Below are positions 54,390 through 63,007 of a stretch of DNA of 64,000 nt, one piece after another. This DNA comes from Streptomyces hilarionis (GTDB taxonomy: Bacteria; Actinomycetota; Actinomycetes; Streptomycetales; Streptomycetaceae). Below the pieces are notes generated by a model that worked only from the letters and a program-made list of their open reading frames with translations, did no database searches and was not told where the DNA came from. The translations under genes were made by a program, and so were the position numbers. The DNA is taken from positions 62,001 through 126,000 of the forward strand of contig NZ_JAHHIT010000001.1 of NCBI RefSeq assembly GCF_024539675.1, read 5' to 3'. Position 1 is the first letter of the stretch. Each line of letters begins with the position of its first letter.

Positions 54390-55007
54390 TCAGCGAGCGA
54401 GTTCGGCTTGGCGAAGACTGCGGAACACCTCCGCGGTCGTCCATCCGCGCAGCGTCGCGTGAATCGACGAGCGGAATGCGACCTCGGCCGTGGTGGCGTC
54501 GAGGGCTCCGGCCAGTTCGAGGGTCACGAGCCCGTGCAGGGTCGCCCAGATCGACAGGGCGATCGCCGTCGCGTCGCCGGCGAGGAGTGATGCCGTCAAG
54601 GCGCGATCGATTGCCGCGAGGAGCGGACGGATCGGGTCATTGGCACCGACCTCTCCTGACGGGTCGAAGGGCTGCACGCCACCGAAGAGCACCGTGTACA
54701 GGTGACTGTGTCCGCACCCCCAACGACGGTAGGCGACGGCCAGCGCGTAGAGGTCGGCGAGAGGATCCGCGGACGTCTGCACCGCCGCCACGTCCTGGAA
54801 CAGACCGGCGACGGCTTTGTCGCGCACCGCACCGATCAGCCCGTTCTTACCTCCGAACAACGAGTACACCGCCGTCGTCGACGCGTCGGCAGCAGCGGCC
54901 ACGGCGCGGACCGTGACCGCCTCGCGCGGACGGGTGGCGAGCATCTCGGTCGCGCACTCCACCAGCCGTTCTTTGACGGCTTCGTCGTTCGTTCTGGGCC
55001 TACCCAC
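54390..55007 (-). CDS. TetR-family regulator, 205 aa
   Basis: The N-terminal helix-turn-helix is VRAVAAAADASTTAVYSLFG near residues 35-55, preceded by RPRTNDEAVKERLVECATEM. The TetR_C domain includes YRRWGCGHSHLYTVLFG, common to the TetR_C_33-like (WHG) group. GTG 55007 is chosen because the Arg-rich VGRPRTND opening is typical; the frame upstream runs into the divergent promoter. It is divergent from the alpha/beta hydrolase gene, and a good palindrome lies between the two. Likely a repressor of both. Confidence 0.88.
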   Translation of the reverse strand: MGRPRTNDEAVKERLVECATEMLATRPREAVTVRAVAAAADASTTAVYSLFGGKNGLIGAVRDKAVAGLFQDVAAVQTSADPLADLYALAVAYRRWGCGHSHLYTVLFGGVQPFDPSGEVGANDPIRPLLAAIDRALTASLLAGDATAIALSIWATLHGLVTLELAGALDATTAEVAFRSSIHATLRGWTTAEVFRSLRQAELAR

Positions 55008-55031
55008 GGTCAGCAGCCTACCTTCTTTGAT

Positions 55032-55053
55032 AACGTCGTTTTGAAACGGTGTT
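55032..55053. promoter_or_regulatory. Palindromic TetR operator candidate
   Basis: The palindrome is AAC-n2-CGTTT-n2-AAACG-n2-GTT, with 16 of 22 positions symmetric. It lies 25 bases upstream of the TetR GTG and 23 bases upstream of the hydrolase GTG. A related half-site (GTTCTGAAAC) follows at 55051-55060. Its place in the 68-base divergent promoter supports binding by the adjacent TetR. Confidence 0.65.
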
Positions 55054-55075
55054 CTGAAACTGTCGGAGGTCCGCT

Positions 55076-56410
55076 GTGTCCACATCCGCCATACCTCTCG
55101 TCCGCTTCACCGGACGCTTACTGCTGGCACTGGCCGCCGTCGCGACGCTGGTCGTCGTCTTCCTCGCGCTGATCGACCTCACAGACGGGGCGGGGTCCGG
55201 GCTCGCCGCGTGGTTGACGACCCTCGGGACCGGGACCGTCCTCGCGCTCTGGCGGGGCCGGCACCGCACCTGGCCCACGAGGCTCGTGCCGTTCCTGCCG
55301 GTGATCGTCGCGGCGGCCGTGACCGCGACGGTCTGCGTCCCGACCGTGCCGACAGCCCGGCGGTACCCGCCCGCGCTGCCGTTCGTGGCCACCCAGCACT
55401 GGACCCTGGCCACCGGCAGCCGGGTCGCGGTGTATCACTACCCGCCCGCGAACCCGAGCCCCCGGCATCCCCTCCCGTTCGTGTACCTCCACGGTGGACC
55501 GGTCCGCGGCATCTCGCTGCAAGACCACCGGTTTCTGCGACTCCTGGCAGGCCAGGGCTACGACGTCTACGCCTACGAACAGGCCGGTGGTGGACGAAGC
55601 GACCTGCTCTCCATGGACCAGTACACGATCTCCAGATCCGTCCGCGACCTGGCCGCCTTCGTCGACCGCCTGGGCAAGGGCAAGGTCGACGTCCTCGGAT
55701 TCTCCGGCGGCGGAGTCGTGCTCACCCGAGCCCTGGCCGACCGCGGCGTCGCCGCACGCCTGGACCGGGCGATCATCGCCGAGCCCGGGCCCATGGACGG
55801 CCCTACCGCGCACATCAGCGGACCCAAGGGCCGGGCATCCGCACGGGGCCTCGCGCCGGCCCCGACCGGACCGCGATCGACGCACGTCCCCCGGTACGCC
55901 GTGGCATTCGGCCTCATACAACTCGGGCTCCTCACCCCGGACACCGCACTGATCGGACAGGCCGAAGGCGACAACGCCTTCACCGCCGCCGACCTCGGCA
56001 GCGACACCGCATCCGCCTACTGCGCGCGCGACGCGCACCGCATCCCCGCCGAGGACACCGCGCAGAACTTCTCCTTCAGTCCCGCCGCCAGCCTCCGCAT
56101 TCAGCAGACGGTCAAGGACTCCCCCTCCATCGCCCCGCGACTGAGACGCTCCCGGACTCCCGCGATGCTGATGATCGCCGAGTGCTCCTCCCAGGTCCGT
56201 CAATGGGCGACCGCCACGCTTGCCAACGACCCCGCCATCCAGCGCACGCAGTACATGCCTGGAGTCGGACACCACATGTGGAACGGCCTCGACGACAACA
56301 ACGACCGGGCTGTCGCCGTCATCACCGCGTTCCTTCAGGACGAGCCGGCCCCCCTGCCGAACTACCCGACCCGCGACGAGATCACTACATTCCTGCGCGA
56401 CCACAAATGA
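55076..56410 (+). CDS. Membrane-anchored alpha/beta hydrolase, 444 aa
   Basis: Residues 1-105 contain three hydrophobic segments (LLLALAAVATLVVVFLALI; GLAAWLTTLGTGTVLALW; LVPFLPVIVAAAVTATVC). An alpha/beta hydrolase domain follows: oxyanion loop FVYLHGGPVRG near 143, nucleophile elbow DVLGFSGGGVVL near 205, and a catalytic His in PGVGHHMWNGL near 400. The HGGP motif is typical of proline iminopeptidase-like hydrolases. GTG 55076 has GGAGG eight bases upstream. The catalytic domain would face outside if the three segments span the membrane. Controlled by the divergent TetR. Confidence 0.86.
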   Translation: MSTSAIPLVRFTGRLLLALAAVATLVVVFLALIDLTDGAGSGLAAWLTTLGTGTVLALWRGRHRTWPTRLVPFLPVIVAAAVTATVCVPTVPTARRYPPALPFVATQHWTLATGSRVAVYHYPPANPSPRHPLPFVYLHGGPVRGISLQDHRFLRLLAGQGYDVYAYEQAGGGRSDLLSMDQYTISRSVRDLAAFVDRLGKGKVDVLGFSGGGVVLTRALADRGVAARLDRAIIAEPGPMDGPTAHISGPKGRASARGLAPAPTGPRSTHVPRYAVAFGLIQLGLLTPDTALIGQAEGDNAFTAADLGSDTASAYCARDAHRIPAEDTAQNFSFSPAASLRIQQTVKDSPSIAPRLRRSRTPAMLMIAECSSQVRQWATATLANDPAIQRTQYMPGVGHHMWNGLDDNNDRAVAVITAFLQDEPAPLPNYPTRDEITTFLRDHK

Positions 56411-56522
56411 CGACGTTGTCGCCCGGCCTCGGCAAAGGGGGGCGAAACCTCGAAGCCGCCTGGGCCCTGCGCGAACTGGCCGCTTCCTTCAGGGTCATCA
56501 GATCGTTGGTTGATGTGAGCCG
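56411..56522. other. Short gap after hydrolase gene
   Basis: About 110 bases with no feature recognised, leading into a transposase fragment. Confidence 0.3.
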
Positions 56523-56660
56523 TTGACTGACGCGGAGGTGAACGACGCGATCGCGCTCAAGTACCGCACCGGCGCCCCGTGGATGGACCTGCCCGAGTGG
56601 TTCGGGTCGTGGAAGGGCGCCCACAACCGGCTGCGGAAGTGGGCCGCCGTCGGCACCTGG
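56523..56660 (+). pseudogene. N-terminal scrap of an IS5-family transposase
   Basis: One frame reads LTDAEVNDAIALKYRTGAPW then MDLPEWFGSWKGAHNRLRKW. This matches the WKLRTGVPWRDLPERYGPW block (DUF4096) of IS5-group transposases. Only about 45 residues survive. The piece lies where the adjacent acetyltransferase gene is cut off, so insertion and decay probably destroyed that gene. Confidence 0.65.
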
Positions 56661-56675
56661 GCTGCGGCTGCGGCC

Positions 56676-56807
56676 GGTGCGGGCACGGACGTCTTCGAGT
56701 GACAGCACGTCGCCGGGGATGATCAGATTGTGGGCGTATCGCCAGCCGTGGATCGAGGCGTCGTCGTCCACCTCTTGGATGCGCAGGGCGGTCACCGGCA
56801 CAGCCAA
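56676..56807 (-). pseudogene. N-terminal fragment of a GNAT acetyltransferase
   Basis: The frame starts at ATG 56807 with TALRIQEVDDDASIHGWRYA and HNLIIPGDVLSLEDVRART, the N-terminal strand and helix of a GNAT-type acetyltransferase. It then runs into transposase-derived sequence with no acetyl-CoA binding motif. About 44 of an expected 150 or more residues remain. Confidence 0.5.
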
Positions 56808-56958
56808 CAGCTGCCGTCGTCGTCCGTCAAACGCAACTGCCTTGCCAATTCGCGCAGTTCACTCTGAGACGAGAGCGTCCGAGTCCCTCGTCGGGGCAGC
56901 GCTGCCGGGCGTTGAGCAGTGTGTGGGGCCGTCGGCTGAGGAGTGCTAGCGTCGCCCC

Positions 56959-57516
56959 ATGCCTGAACTGATCGCACCCGCGGGCCGACTCCGATCTTCG
57001 TGGCTCGCCGCGTGCGCAGAGTGGCCTGCCGGAGCCCATCAGGACGGGACGGGCCTGCGCCTGGCTCCCGAGGGTGATCTGGGCGACCCCGAGATCTTCG
57101 GCGTGTGGGTCGAGCGGCTGCGCCGGCAGTCGGACCGGTCGGTAGCCGTCGGGGAGGGCCGCGTCCACGCCACCCACTGGTGGATCGTGGAGGCCGACAA
57201 CTATCTCGGGGCCATCGATGTGCGGCACTATCTGAACGCCCTGCTGCTCGATGTCGGCGGGCACATCGGCTACAGCGTCCGCCCCTCAGCCCGCAGGCGG
57301 GGGCTGGCGACCTGGGCCCTCGGGGCGGTGCTTCCCCGGGCCCGTGCGCTCGGCCTGGACCGGGTTCTTGTCACCTGCGACGACGACAACAACGCGTCGG
57401 CACGCAGCATCGAGCGCAACGGCGGCGTCTTGGAGGACGTCCGCGAGACGGGTTCCGGCCTCAAGAGGCGGTACTGGATCGACCTGCAGGACCTGCGTGT
57501 GGCGCCGTCACGGTGA
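56959..57516 (+). CDS. GNAT-family N-acetyltransferase, 185 aa
   Basis: The acetyl-CoA binding motif A is HIGYSVRPSARRRGLATWAL near residues 97-116 (RRRGLA fits R/Q-x-x-G-x-A). The last third has VTCDDDNNASARSIERNGG, the motif B region typical of predicted acetyltransferases of the YitH/COG3981 kind. ATG 56959 has no close ribosome binding site, but TAGCGT at 56947-56952 could be a -10 box, so the transcript may be leaderless. The substrate is unknown. Confidence 0.86.
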   Translation: MPELIAPAGRLRSSWLAACAEWPAGAHQDGTGLRLAPEGDLGDPEIFGVWVERLRRQSDRSVAVGEGRVHATHWWIVEADNYLGAIDVRHYLNALLLDVGGHIGYSVRPSARRRGLATWALGAVLPRARALGLDRVLVTCDDDNNASARSIERNGGVLEDVRETGSGLKRRYWIDLQDLRVAPSR

Positions 57517-57880
57517 CCACAGCCTTCCCGGTTGCCCTCGTCTCACGTCGATCACTTCGTCGGCGAGGAACGGAAACACGATGTCGTTCCGCGCGCAGCA
57601 GATGATCGTGTCGATGCCCTCCATGCTGCCGCCATTGAAGGCCACCTGGGTGGCATCGATCCGGCTCGGCATGGGTTTCACCGTGACTTCGCCGTGGCCG
57701 GACCGGGAGAGGAGGTCGTCGGAAACCGTGGGGTGGGCGGCGACCCGGTCCTCGGGTTCGGGCAGGTCATGCTCCGCCAGTCGCCCGCGGCTGAGCCGCA
57801 ACAGCAGGTGCAGGCCACGGTCCTGCACGGCAAGCGGCGCTCTGGCCGGCCAGGAGTGGGTGAGGTGGTCGGTGGGCCCG
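57508..57880 (-). pseudogene. C-terminal fragment of a flavin-containing monooxygenase
   Basis: One frame reads LHLLLRLSRGRLAEHDLPEP, AAHPTVSDDLLSRSGHGEVT and then GIDTIICCARNDIVFPFL. These correspond to the LPEPDHRxxxAHPTVSDDLL and IDTIVYCTGYxxxFPF segments of FMO-family enzymes, with the CTGY motif changed to CARN. Nothing of the FAD-binding N-terminus is present, and the end is out of register. A remnant. Confidence 0.6.
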
Positions 57881-58224
57881 TCGAACACGCACCTCGGCCT
57901 GTTGTGCGCGCCCCGACGCATGGCCAGGAGTCGCATGGCCCTCGGTCCGCGTCAGCGCTGACAACTCAAGGCAGAACTGAGAGGTGATCCGCGCAGCCGG
58001 CTCGGACTACGAGCCGCCAACTGCACGAAACCCACAGGCGGACCGCCCGAGAGGAACGGCATCCTTTCGGTGCCCTTGCACGAACCGCACTTGTTTCCGA
58101 ACACTCCTGAGTGGGCTGCCGGGCGTGAGCCGGCCTCGTCTTGCCAACAGGGCTCTCAGACCCGGGCATTCTCAAAGGCTCAACTCGCGCCACAAAGGTC
58201 AGAGCAACCGGCCTTCGCCTCCCA
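57881..58224. other. Gap, no gene supported
   Basis: About 340 bases between two remnants; no recognisable protein on either strand. Confidence 0.4.
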
Positions 58225-58420
58225 TCAGGCGCACACCTCCCCCGCAATCCGCGAAACACCTGCGCAAGCGCGGCATCCGAGCCGTGATCCCCCCCGGCAG
58301 ACCGGCGCAGCCCCTGCCTCCGCCGGGGCGACCGAGGTGGCAGGGGCTGCCGGCCTTCGACCGAAACCTACAAGCGGCGCAACACCGTCGAGCGGTGGAT
58401 CGACCGGGCCAGCCCGCGAG
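58225..58420 (+). pseudogene. IS5-like transposase C-terminal remnant, frameshifted
   Basis: HLRKRGIRAVIPPGRPAQP in one frame and GRPSTETYKRRNTVERWIDR in a second frame match the RxxIRxTIPER and PAFDxxxYRRRNxVERCFNR blocks of IS5-group transposases. The blocks are joined by a frameshift and followed by unrelated sequence, including a C-run near 58470. Confidence 0.6.
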
Positions 58421-58737
58421 GAACGCACGCGACGGCCGCGACCTGCCCCGGGCAAAGACCGGGCACGCCCCCCCCCCACGTTCAGCCGGCCCATCTCCAC
58501 GCCGGAGGCTGAACCGGCCTCCCGGACCCCTAGCCGGAATGTGCAGAACTTTCGCAGGGCATGTGGTTGAATCGTGCACAACTTAGCCAAGTGGCTTGAT
58601 CTGACTGTTCGGCTTCCCCTGCCCGCTTGCCGCTGCCCCGTTGTGCGCCCTGGCCCAGCGCCTCTCGGGGCGCGTGCGCGTGCACTGAACCGCTCCGGTC
58701 GAGCCGTCGGCCGTCCCCTATCCGGAGGTCCAGGACG

Positions 58738-59562
58738 ATGACCGCAACCGTCTCCAATTTCTACTACGGGGCCGTGACCCCGATCGCGGCTTATCTCATG
58801 GCCTGCCTCGGGGCGGCACTCGGACTGCGCTGCACCACGCGCTCTTTGCGACGGCCGCACCACAGAGCCAGATGGCTCGCGCTGGGCGCCGTGTCCATAG
58901 GCTGCGGCATCTGGACCATGCACTTCATCGCCATGATCGGCTTCAGTGTCCAAGGCGCTCTGGTCAGCTACGACGCGACCAAGACGGTGCTGAGCCTCGT
59001 CGTCGCGATCGTCGTCGTCGCCGTCGGCGTGTTCCTGGTCGGCTACCGAGGCGGCTCGGCCGCGAACCTGGCCGTCGCGGGCACGATCACCGGGCTCGGC
59101 GTCGCGGCCATGCATTATCTGGGGATGGCCGCCATCCACACCAACGGCGGCCTGGACTACGACACGTTCACCGTGGCGCTGTCCGTCGCGATCGCCGTCG
59201 CGGCAGCCACCGCCGCGCTGTGGGCGGCAGTCTCCATCCGCGGTCTGTGGTCCAGCCTCGGCGCGAGCGTGGTGATGGGCTTCGCCGTGACCGGAATGCA
59301 CTACACCGGCATGGCCGCGGTCTCCGTCCACCTCTCCGGAGGCTCCGAGGTGTCGCAGTCGTCGACCAGCCTGCTGTCGTTCCTGCTGGTGATGATCGCC
59401 GGCCCACTCGTGGTGCTACTGGTCGCCGCCGTCATCGTCATGTTCGACCCCGACATGATGCTCGGCGACGACGAGCAGCATGCCCCCGCCCTTCACACCT
59501 CCGGCGGCGACTTCGCGGCGCACTACCCGGCGCAGTCGTCGCAGCCCCCGCACTCCTGGTGA
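58738..59562 (+). CDS. MHYT-domain integral membrane sensor protein, 274 aa
   Basis: About seven transmembrane helices carry three MHYT motifs at conserved helix ends: IWTMHFIAMIGF near residue 60, AAMHYLGMAAIH near 123, and TGMHYTGMAAVS near 185. MHYT domains are thought to bind copper and sense a diatomic gas such as oxygen, CO or NO. No signalling domain (GGDEF, EAL or kinase) is attached; the C-terminus is a short His-rich tail. Stand-alone MHYT proteins are common in Streptomyces. ATG 58738 has GGAGG about nine bases upstream. Confidence 0.9.
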   Translation: MTATVSNFYYGAVTPIAAYLMACLGAALGLRCTTRSLRRPHHRARWLALGAVSIGCGIWTMHFIAMIGFSVQGALVSYDATKTVLSLVVAIVVVAVGVFLVGYRGGSAANLAVAGTITGLGVAAMHYLGMAAIHTNGGLDYDTFTVALSVAIAVAAATAALWAAVSIRGLWSSLGASVVMGFAVTGMHYTGMAAVSVHLSGGSEVSQSSTSLLSFLLVMIAGPLVVLLVAAVIVMFDPDMMLGDDEQHAPALHTSGGDFAAHYPAQSSQPPHSW

Positions 59563-59716
59563 TCTCTTTCATCTCCCTCGCCGCGTCGAAGGCCCCGCAT
59601 GCCCGCTCGTCGGCTCCGGACGTCTGATCCAACGCATGAGTGGGGCACCGCCGTCGGGGCCGTGTGGACGATGCACCTGCCACGTACGAAGCCCCGGTCG
59701 CTCACTCCCCTGTGGC

Positions 59717-59835
59717 TCACTTCAGCACCAACAGCACCGCCAGGGCGACGAGGAGAGAGTCGAGCCGGTCGAGGATGCCGCCGGAGCCGGGCAGCCACCG
59801 GCCGGCATCCTTGGCGCCGGCTGTGAGTGGAGGGC
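59717..59835 (-). pseudogene. C-terminal scrap of phosphatidate cytidylyltransferase
   Basis: The frame reads AGAKDAGRWLPGSGGILDRL then DSLLVALAVLLVLK and a stop. This matches the KDxGxxxPGHGGxxDRxDS signature that ends CdsA proteins, with His changed to Ser. No upstream part of the gene is present. Confidence 0.6.
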
Positions 59836-59845
59836 GACGGCATGC

Positions 59846-60430
59846 TCAGGCAGCGGTGACCACGTTCGCGTCAGCGGCCCGCAGCAAGGTGCGGGCGGCG
59901 TCCTTGGCGTGACGGGCCGGCTCCGGAGACCCGGAGATGGCCGCCGTGGTCATCGCGCCCTCGGCGAGGAGAACGAGCTGATCGGTCAGCCACGCGGGCG
60001 CGTCCGCGGCGGCCACGAGATCGGCGAGATAGCGCCGGAAGGCGTCCTTGTGGACCTTCGCGATGTCGGCCACGGCCTGGGACGTCGCTCCCAGTTCCCC
60101 AAAGGAGTTGATGAAGCCGCAGCCGCGGTAGTCCGGCTCGCTGAACCAGCGGTACAGCCAGTCGAAGAGCGCCAGAATCCGCTGCGTAGGCGAGTCGTGG
60201 GCATCCACGTACCGAGCCAGATCATGGAGCCACCGCGCGTCCCGCCGCCTCAGGTATGCCTCGACCAGGGCGTCCTTGGAAGAAAAGATCTGGTACAGGC
60301 GCTTGAGGGGCACGCCGGAGGCGGTGCGGATCGCATCCATTCCCACCGACTGGATGCCTCGGCCGTAGAACAGTTCCTCGGCAGCGTCGAGGATCCGCTG
60401 CTCGGTCGTTTCGAGCTCCACTTCGATCAC
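59846..60430 (-). CDS. TetR-family regulator, 194 aa
   Basis: The N-terminal DNA-binding domain is ETTEQRILDAAEELFYGRGI followed by MDAIRTASGVPLKRLYQIFS at residues 27-46. The C-terminal domain contains the motif GCGFINSFGELG near residue 105, seen in TetR proteins of the YcdC/AcuR-like kind. GTG 60430 and GTG 60421 are both possible starts. A palindrome (GAAAACG-n2-CGTTCTC) ends eight bases before the start, so the gene is probably autoregulated. The same motif upstream of the DUF1348 gene suggests a small regulon. Confidence 0.87.
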   Translation of the reverse strand: MIEVELETTEQRILDAAEELFYGRGIQSVGMDAIRTASGVPLKRLYQIFSSKDALVEAYLRRRDARWLHDLARYVDAHDSPTQRILALFDWLYRWFSEPDYRGCGFINSFGELGATSQAVADIAKVHKDAFRRYLADLVAAADAPAWLTDQLVLLAEGAMTTAAISGSPEPARHAKDAARTLLRAADANVVTAA

Positions 60431-60437
60431 CCATCTC

Positions 60438-60453
60438 GAAAACGAACGTTCTC
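60438..60453. promoter_or_regulatory. TetR operator site 1, autoregulatory
   Basis: GAAAACGAACGTTCTC, differing from the perfect GAGAACG-n2-CGTTCTC palindrome at one position. It lies directly upstream of the TetR start at 60430. Confidence 0.7.
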
Positions 60454-61115
60454 CAACGATACAGCGCGCCACGTCGCAAGCTACATTCCCGAGCGCGGGC
60501 CGGACCAGCGCCGTAACCCACCCTGCCCGGAGCGAGGCCGTGCAAGCCTGCCTTCTGCGCTCTCGATCTCGAGCAAGCACAAGCTTGCCCGGGATGCCCC
60601 GGCCGGTGCAGGGGCACGCGAACACAGGCCCGGTCCCGTCGTGCGGCTCACGATCATGCCGGCCCCTCGGCCCTGGGCCGTGTTCCCTCGCAGGCTCGCC
60701 GGCGATCAGCGGGACGGAGTCCTGATCCTCCAGGGCGACGTCCCGTCCGGCCGGCAGGTACGCAGCGAGGTGGCGAGCGATGCGTGCCCAGCGCTCCTCG
60801 GCGGGAGCGATCACGCCGTGCCGGTGCGTGCCCGTGCGAGCGTGGGCCAGCGCCGGAGCCACAGGGGCTGTCCGGGGCTGCTCGCCGGACAAGGACGCCT
60901 TCCTTGGCAGGGTTTGCGGTCCGGTGTGCAAGAGGGTGCAGGGAACGCCCTCCGAGCTTCCGAGCCCGCATCAAGAGGCTCATGCCCCGCAGCTTCTTTG
61001 CCCTCGACCCTGGATGGGGTCGACGTCAAGGCCGAGGCGGCCGCCCTGCGGCACTCGCGGCCACCGAACCGGCAATCCGTCCGACCGACAGTGGCAGTGT
61101 CGTGAGCCTCCAGTT

Positions 61116-61131
61116 GAGAACGATCGTTCCA
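61116..61131. promoter_or_regulatory. TetR operator site 2, degenerate
   Basis: GAGAACGATCGTTCCA has a perfect left arm and five of seven right-arm bases of the GAGAACG-n2-CGTTCTC palindrome. Confidence 0.5.
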
Positions 61132-61149
61132 GCGATTTTGACCAGCATC

Positions 61150-61165
61150 CGCAACGACCGTTCTC
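61150..61165. promoter_or_regulatory. TetR operator site 3, degenerate
   Basis: CGCAACGACCGTTCTC has a perfect right arm and four of seven left-arm bases. It lies 34 bases, centre to centre, from site 2. Confidence 0.45.
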
Positions 61166-61389
61166 GTCGAGAGAAGGATGCGTCGGGCTGCCGGAATCTG
61201 AAGCAACGCCCCACGCTCCCCACAGGCGAGGGGTCTTCACAGGCCAGGGGTCTTTACTGCCTGCGCGGGGATCCTGAGCCAAAGCCTTCCATGCGCCTGG
61301 CGGACCCTGCCGCAGGCATGGTTTCACGCACGAACGGCCGCGCCAAGGATCCGACGTCGGGCCGGGATCCATGGCGCGAGGGCAGTCGG

Positions 61390-61863
61390 TCAGAGCCCGA
61401 GGTCGCTCAGGCCGGGGTGGTCGTCGGGGCGGCGCCCGAGGGGCCAGTGGAACTTGCGCTCCGACTCCTTGATGGGGAGGTCGTTGATGCAGGCATAGCG
61501 CAGTCTCATCAGGCCGTTGTCATCGAACTCCCAGTTTTCGTTTCCGTAGGAGCGGACCCAGTTGCGTGAGTCGTCGCGGCATTCGTAGGCGAACCGCACG
61601 GCGATGCGGTTGCCGTCGAAGGCCCACAGCTCCTTGATGAGCCGATACTCCAGCTCCCTGTTCCACTTGCGGGTGAGGAAGGAGACGATCTCTTCACGAC
61701 CGGTGGCGAACTCGGCGCGGTTCCTCCAGCGCGAGTCCACGGTGTAGGCGAAGGCGACCTTCTGCGGGTCGCGGGTGTTCCAGCCGTCTTCCGCCAGGCG
61801 GACCTTCCGGATGGCCGTCTCCCGGGTGAACGGCGGGAACGGAGGACGGGCTTCGTCAGTCAT
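61390..61863 (-). CDS. DUF1348 (SnoaL/NTF2-like fold) protein, 157 aa
   Basis: A single NTF2-like domain of the DUF1348 family: [40 protein letters not shown], then [20 protein letters not shown] and [20 protein letters not shown]. Length is typical. ATG 61863 has GAGGAAG four to five bases upstream. Two perfect palindromes 75-126 bases upstream match the site in front of the TetR gene, so this gene is almost certainly in that regulon. Members are often found in TetR-controlled stress or detoxification loci. The biochemical function is not established. Confidence 0.88.
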   Translation of the reverse strand: MTDEARPPFPPFTRETAIRKVRLAEDGWNTRDPQKVAFAYTVDSRWRNRAEFATGREEIVSFLTRKWNRELEYRLIKELWAFDGNRIAVRFAYECRDDSRNWVRSYGNENWEFDDNGLMRLRYACINDLPIKESERKFHWPLGRRPDDHPGLSDLGL

Positions 61864-61937
61864 GTCGCTTCCTCGGGGTCTGTGCGGTATCGCCGCCGGC
61901 GGGGGTGTGGGTTTCGCCGGAATGGGTGCGCCATCGC

Positions 61938-61953
61938 GAGAACGGACGTTCTC
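61938..61953. promoter_or_regulatory. TetR operator site 4, perfect palindrome
   Basis: GAGAACGGACGTTCTC with perfect seven-base arms, upstream of the DUF1348 gene. Confidence 0.75.
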
Positions 61954-61973
61954 TCGGCCAAGTGCAACCCTAG

Positions 61974-61989
61974 GAGAACGCTCGTTCTC
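61974..61989. promoter_or_regulatory. TetR operator site 5, perfect palindrome
   Basis: GAGAACGCTCGTTCTC with perfect seven-base arms, 36 bases centre to centre from site 4. The pair suggests cooperative binding at the DUF1348 promoter. Confidence 0.75.
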
Positions 61990-62452
61990 GCGCAAGGCCG
62001 ACCTGACCACGGCCCGGCAGCACCCCCTGTCCGGCCGTCGTGCCGAGACGCCTCGGCCGGAGGAGCGGGAGTCCTCGCGTTGCTCCGGTCTGGCAGCCTG
62101 GCATCGGCTGCGGGACTGGACCGCCGCCACCGTCGCCGCGCCCGCACTCCGCGTCGCTCACCGGCCCGCGCCGCCGGGAATCCAGGTGAGATCGCGCGTT
62201 TTCAAGGGTCAGGTCAGCCCGACTGCGGCCGGCGAGCTCCTGGTCGACGATGCTGGACAGCTGACCATGACCCAGCACCGGTGCGCTCTCGTGGTGGTGC
62301 GGAGGTGGACCGGCACGTTCGCGCGGGCGGCGGTCTGGTGCGGGACGAACTCCGCAAGACGGATCCCCGCCTGTTTCGTGCAGGTCGGGGGGCGTCCCCT
62401 ACTGTGGCCTCGCCGACCCCTGTCCGGTGTCGGCGGAAGCAGAGGGGCTGCA
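61990..62452. other. Gap between divergent DUF1348 and FKBP genes
   Basis: About 460 bases with no supported gene. Frames on both strands have shadow-like composition. The promoter of the FKBP gene must lie near the right end. Confidence 0.4.
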
Positions 62453-62860
62453 ATGAGCGAACGGACCAAACCCGAGGTCGGCGTCCCCCAAGGCGAGGCT
62501 CCTGCCGCGCTGGCCGTCCGGGACCTGATCGTGGGTGACGGTGTCGAGGTCAAACCCGGCATGGTGGTGAAGGTCCACTACGTCGGGGTGACCTTCGAGT
62601 CCGGAAAGGAGTTCGACGCCTCCTGGGATCGAGGTGAGCCGTTCAAGTTCGCTCTGGGCGGCGGCAAGGTCATCAAGGGCTGGGACCGGGGAGTGAAAGG
62701 AATGAGGGTCGGCGGCCGGCGCGAGATCATCGTTCCCCCGCGTCTCGGATACGGCGATCAATCGCCCTCGCGGTCGATCCCGCCGCGCTCGACCCTGATC
62801 TTCGTGGTGGACCTTCTGGACGCCTACTCCCACGCAACCGGCTGGAGCAACCCCTTGTAA
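62453..62860 (+). CDS. FKBP-type peptidyl-prolyl cis-trans isomerase, 135 aa
   Basis: One cytosolic FKBP domain: VKVHYVGVTFESGKEFDASW, then FKFALGGGKVIKGWDRGVKG, IIVPPRLGYGDQ and IPPRSTLIFVVDLLDAY. These include the FKBP pocket residues (Tyr in VHYVG, Asp in EFDASW, VIKGWD, LGYG). No signal peptide or lipobox is seen, so it probably acts as a folding helper in the cytoplasm. ATG 62453 has AGAGGGG about eight bases upstream; the frame is open further left but without sense. Confidence 0.93.
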   Translation: MSERTKPEVGVPQGEAPAALAVRDLIVGDGVEVKPGMVVKVHYVGVTFESGKEFDASWDRGEPFKFALGGGKVIKGWDRGVKGMRVGGRREIIVPPRLGYGDQSPSRSIPPRSTLIFVVDLLDAYSHATGWSNPL

Positions 62861-63007
62861 AGCGGCGCGAAGGCCTCCCGGGGCCGAGGCAACCCCGTGC
62901 ACGGGCGAGGACCGAGGCGAGCTCCGCCTGTGCCGCCCGCCCGATGCTCGATCCGGTGGCCGCACGTGTCGGCGCCGAGGCTGGAGGGGGCTTGTTCGTC
63001 AGCGCAC

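Larger units (their letters stand above)
60454..61389. other. Gap holding operators and a decayed gene start
   Basis: About 940 bases with no supported gene. Two operator-like sites (61116-61131, 61150-61165) are followed leftward by a GGAGG ribosome binding site (61107-61111) but no start codon. The reading frame after it ends within about 30 codons. This looks like the promoter of a lost gene of the TetR regulon. Confidence 0.45.

Noticed and set aside
61026..61223. Small minus-strand open frame downstream of operator sites 2 and 3
   Set aside because: The start codon with the ribosome binding site is absent and the frame ends within about 30 codons. It is treated as a decayed gene start, not a gene.
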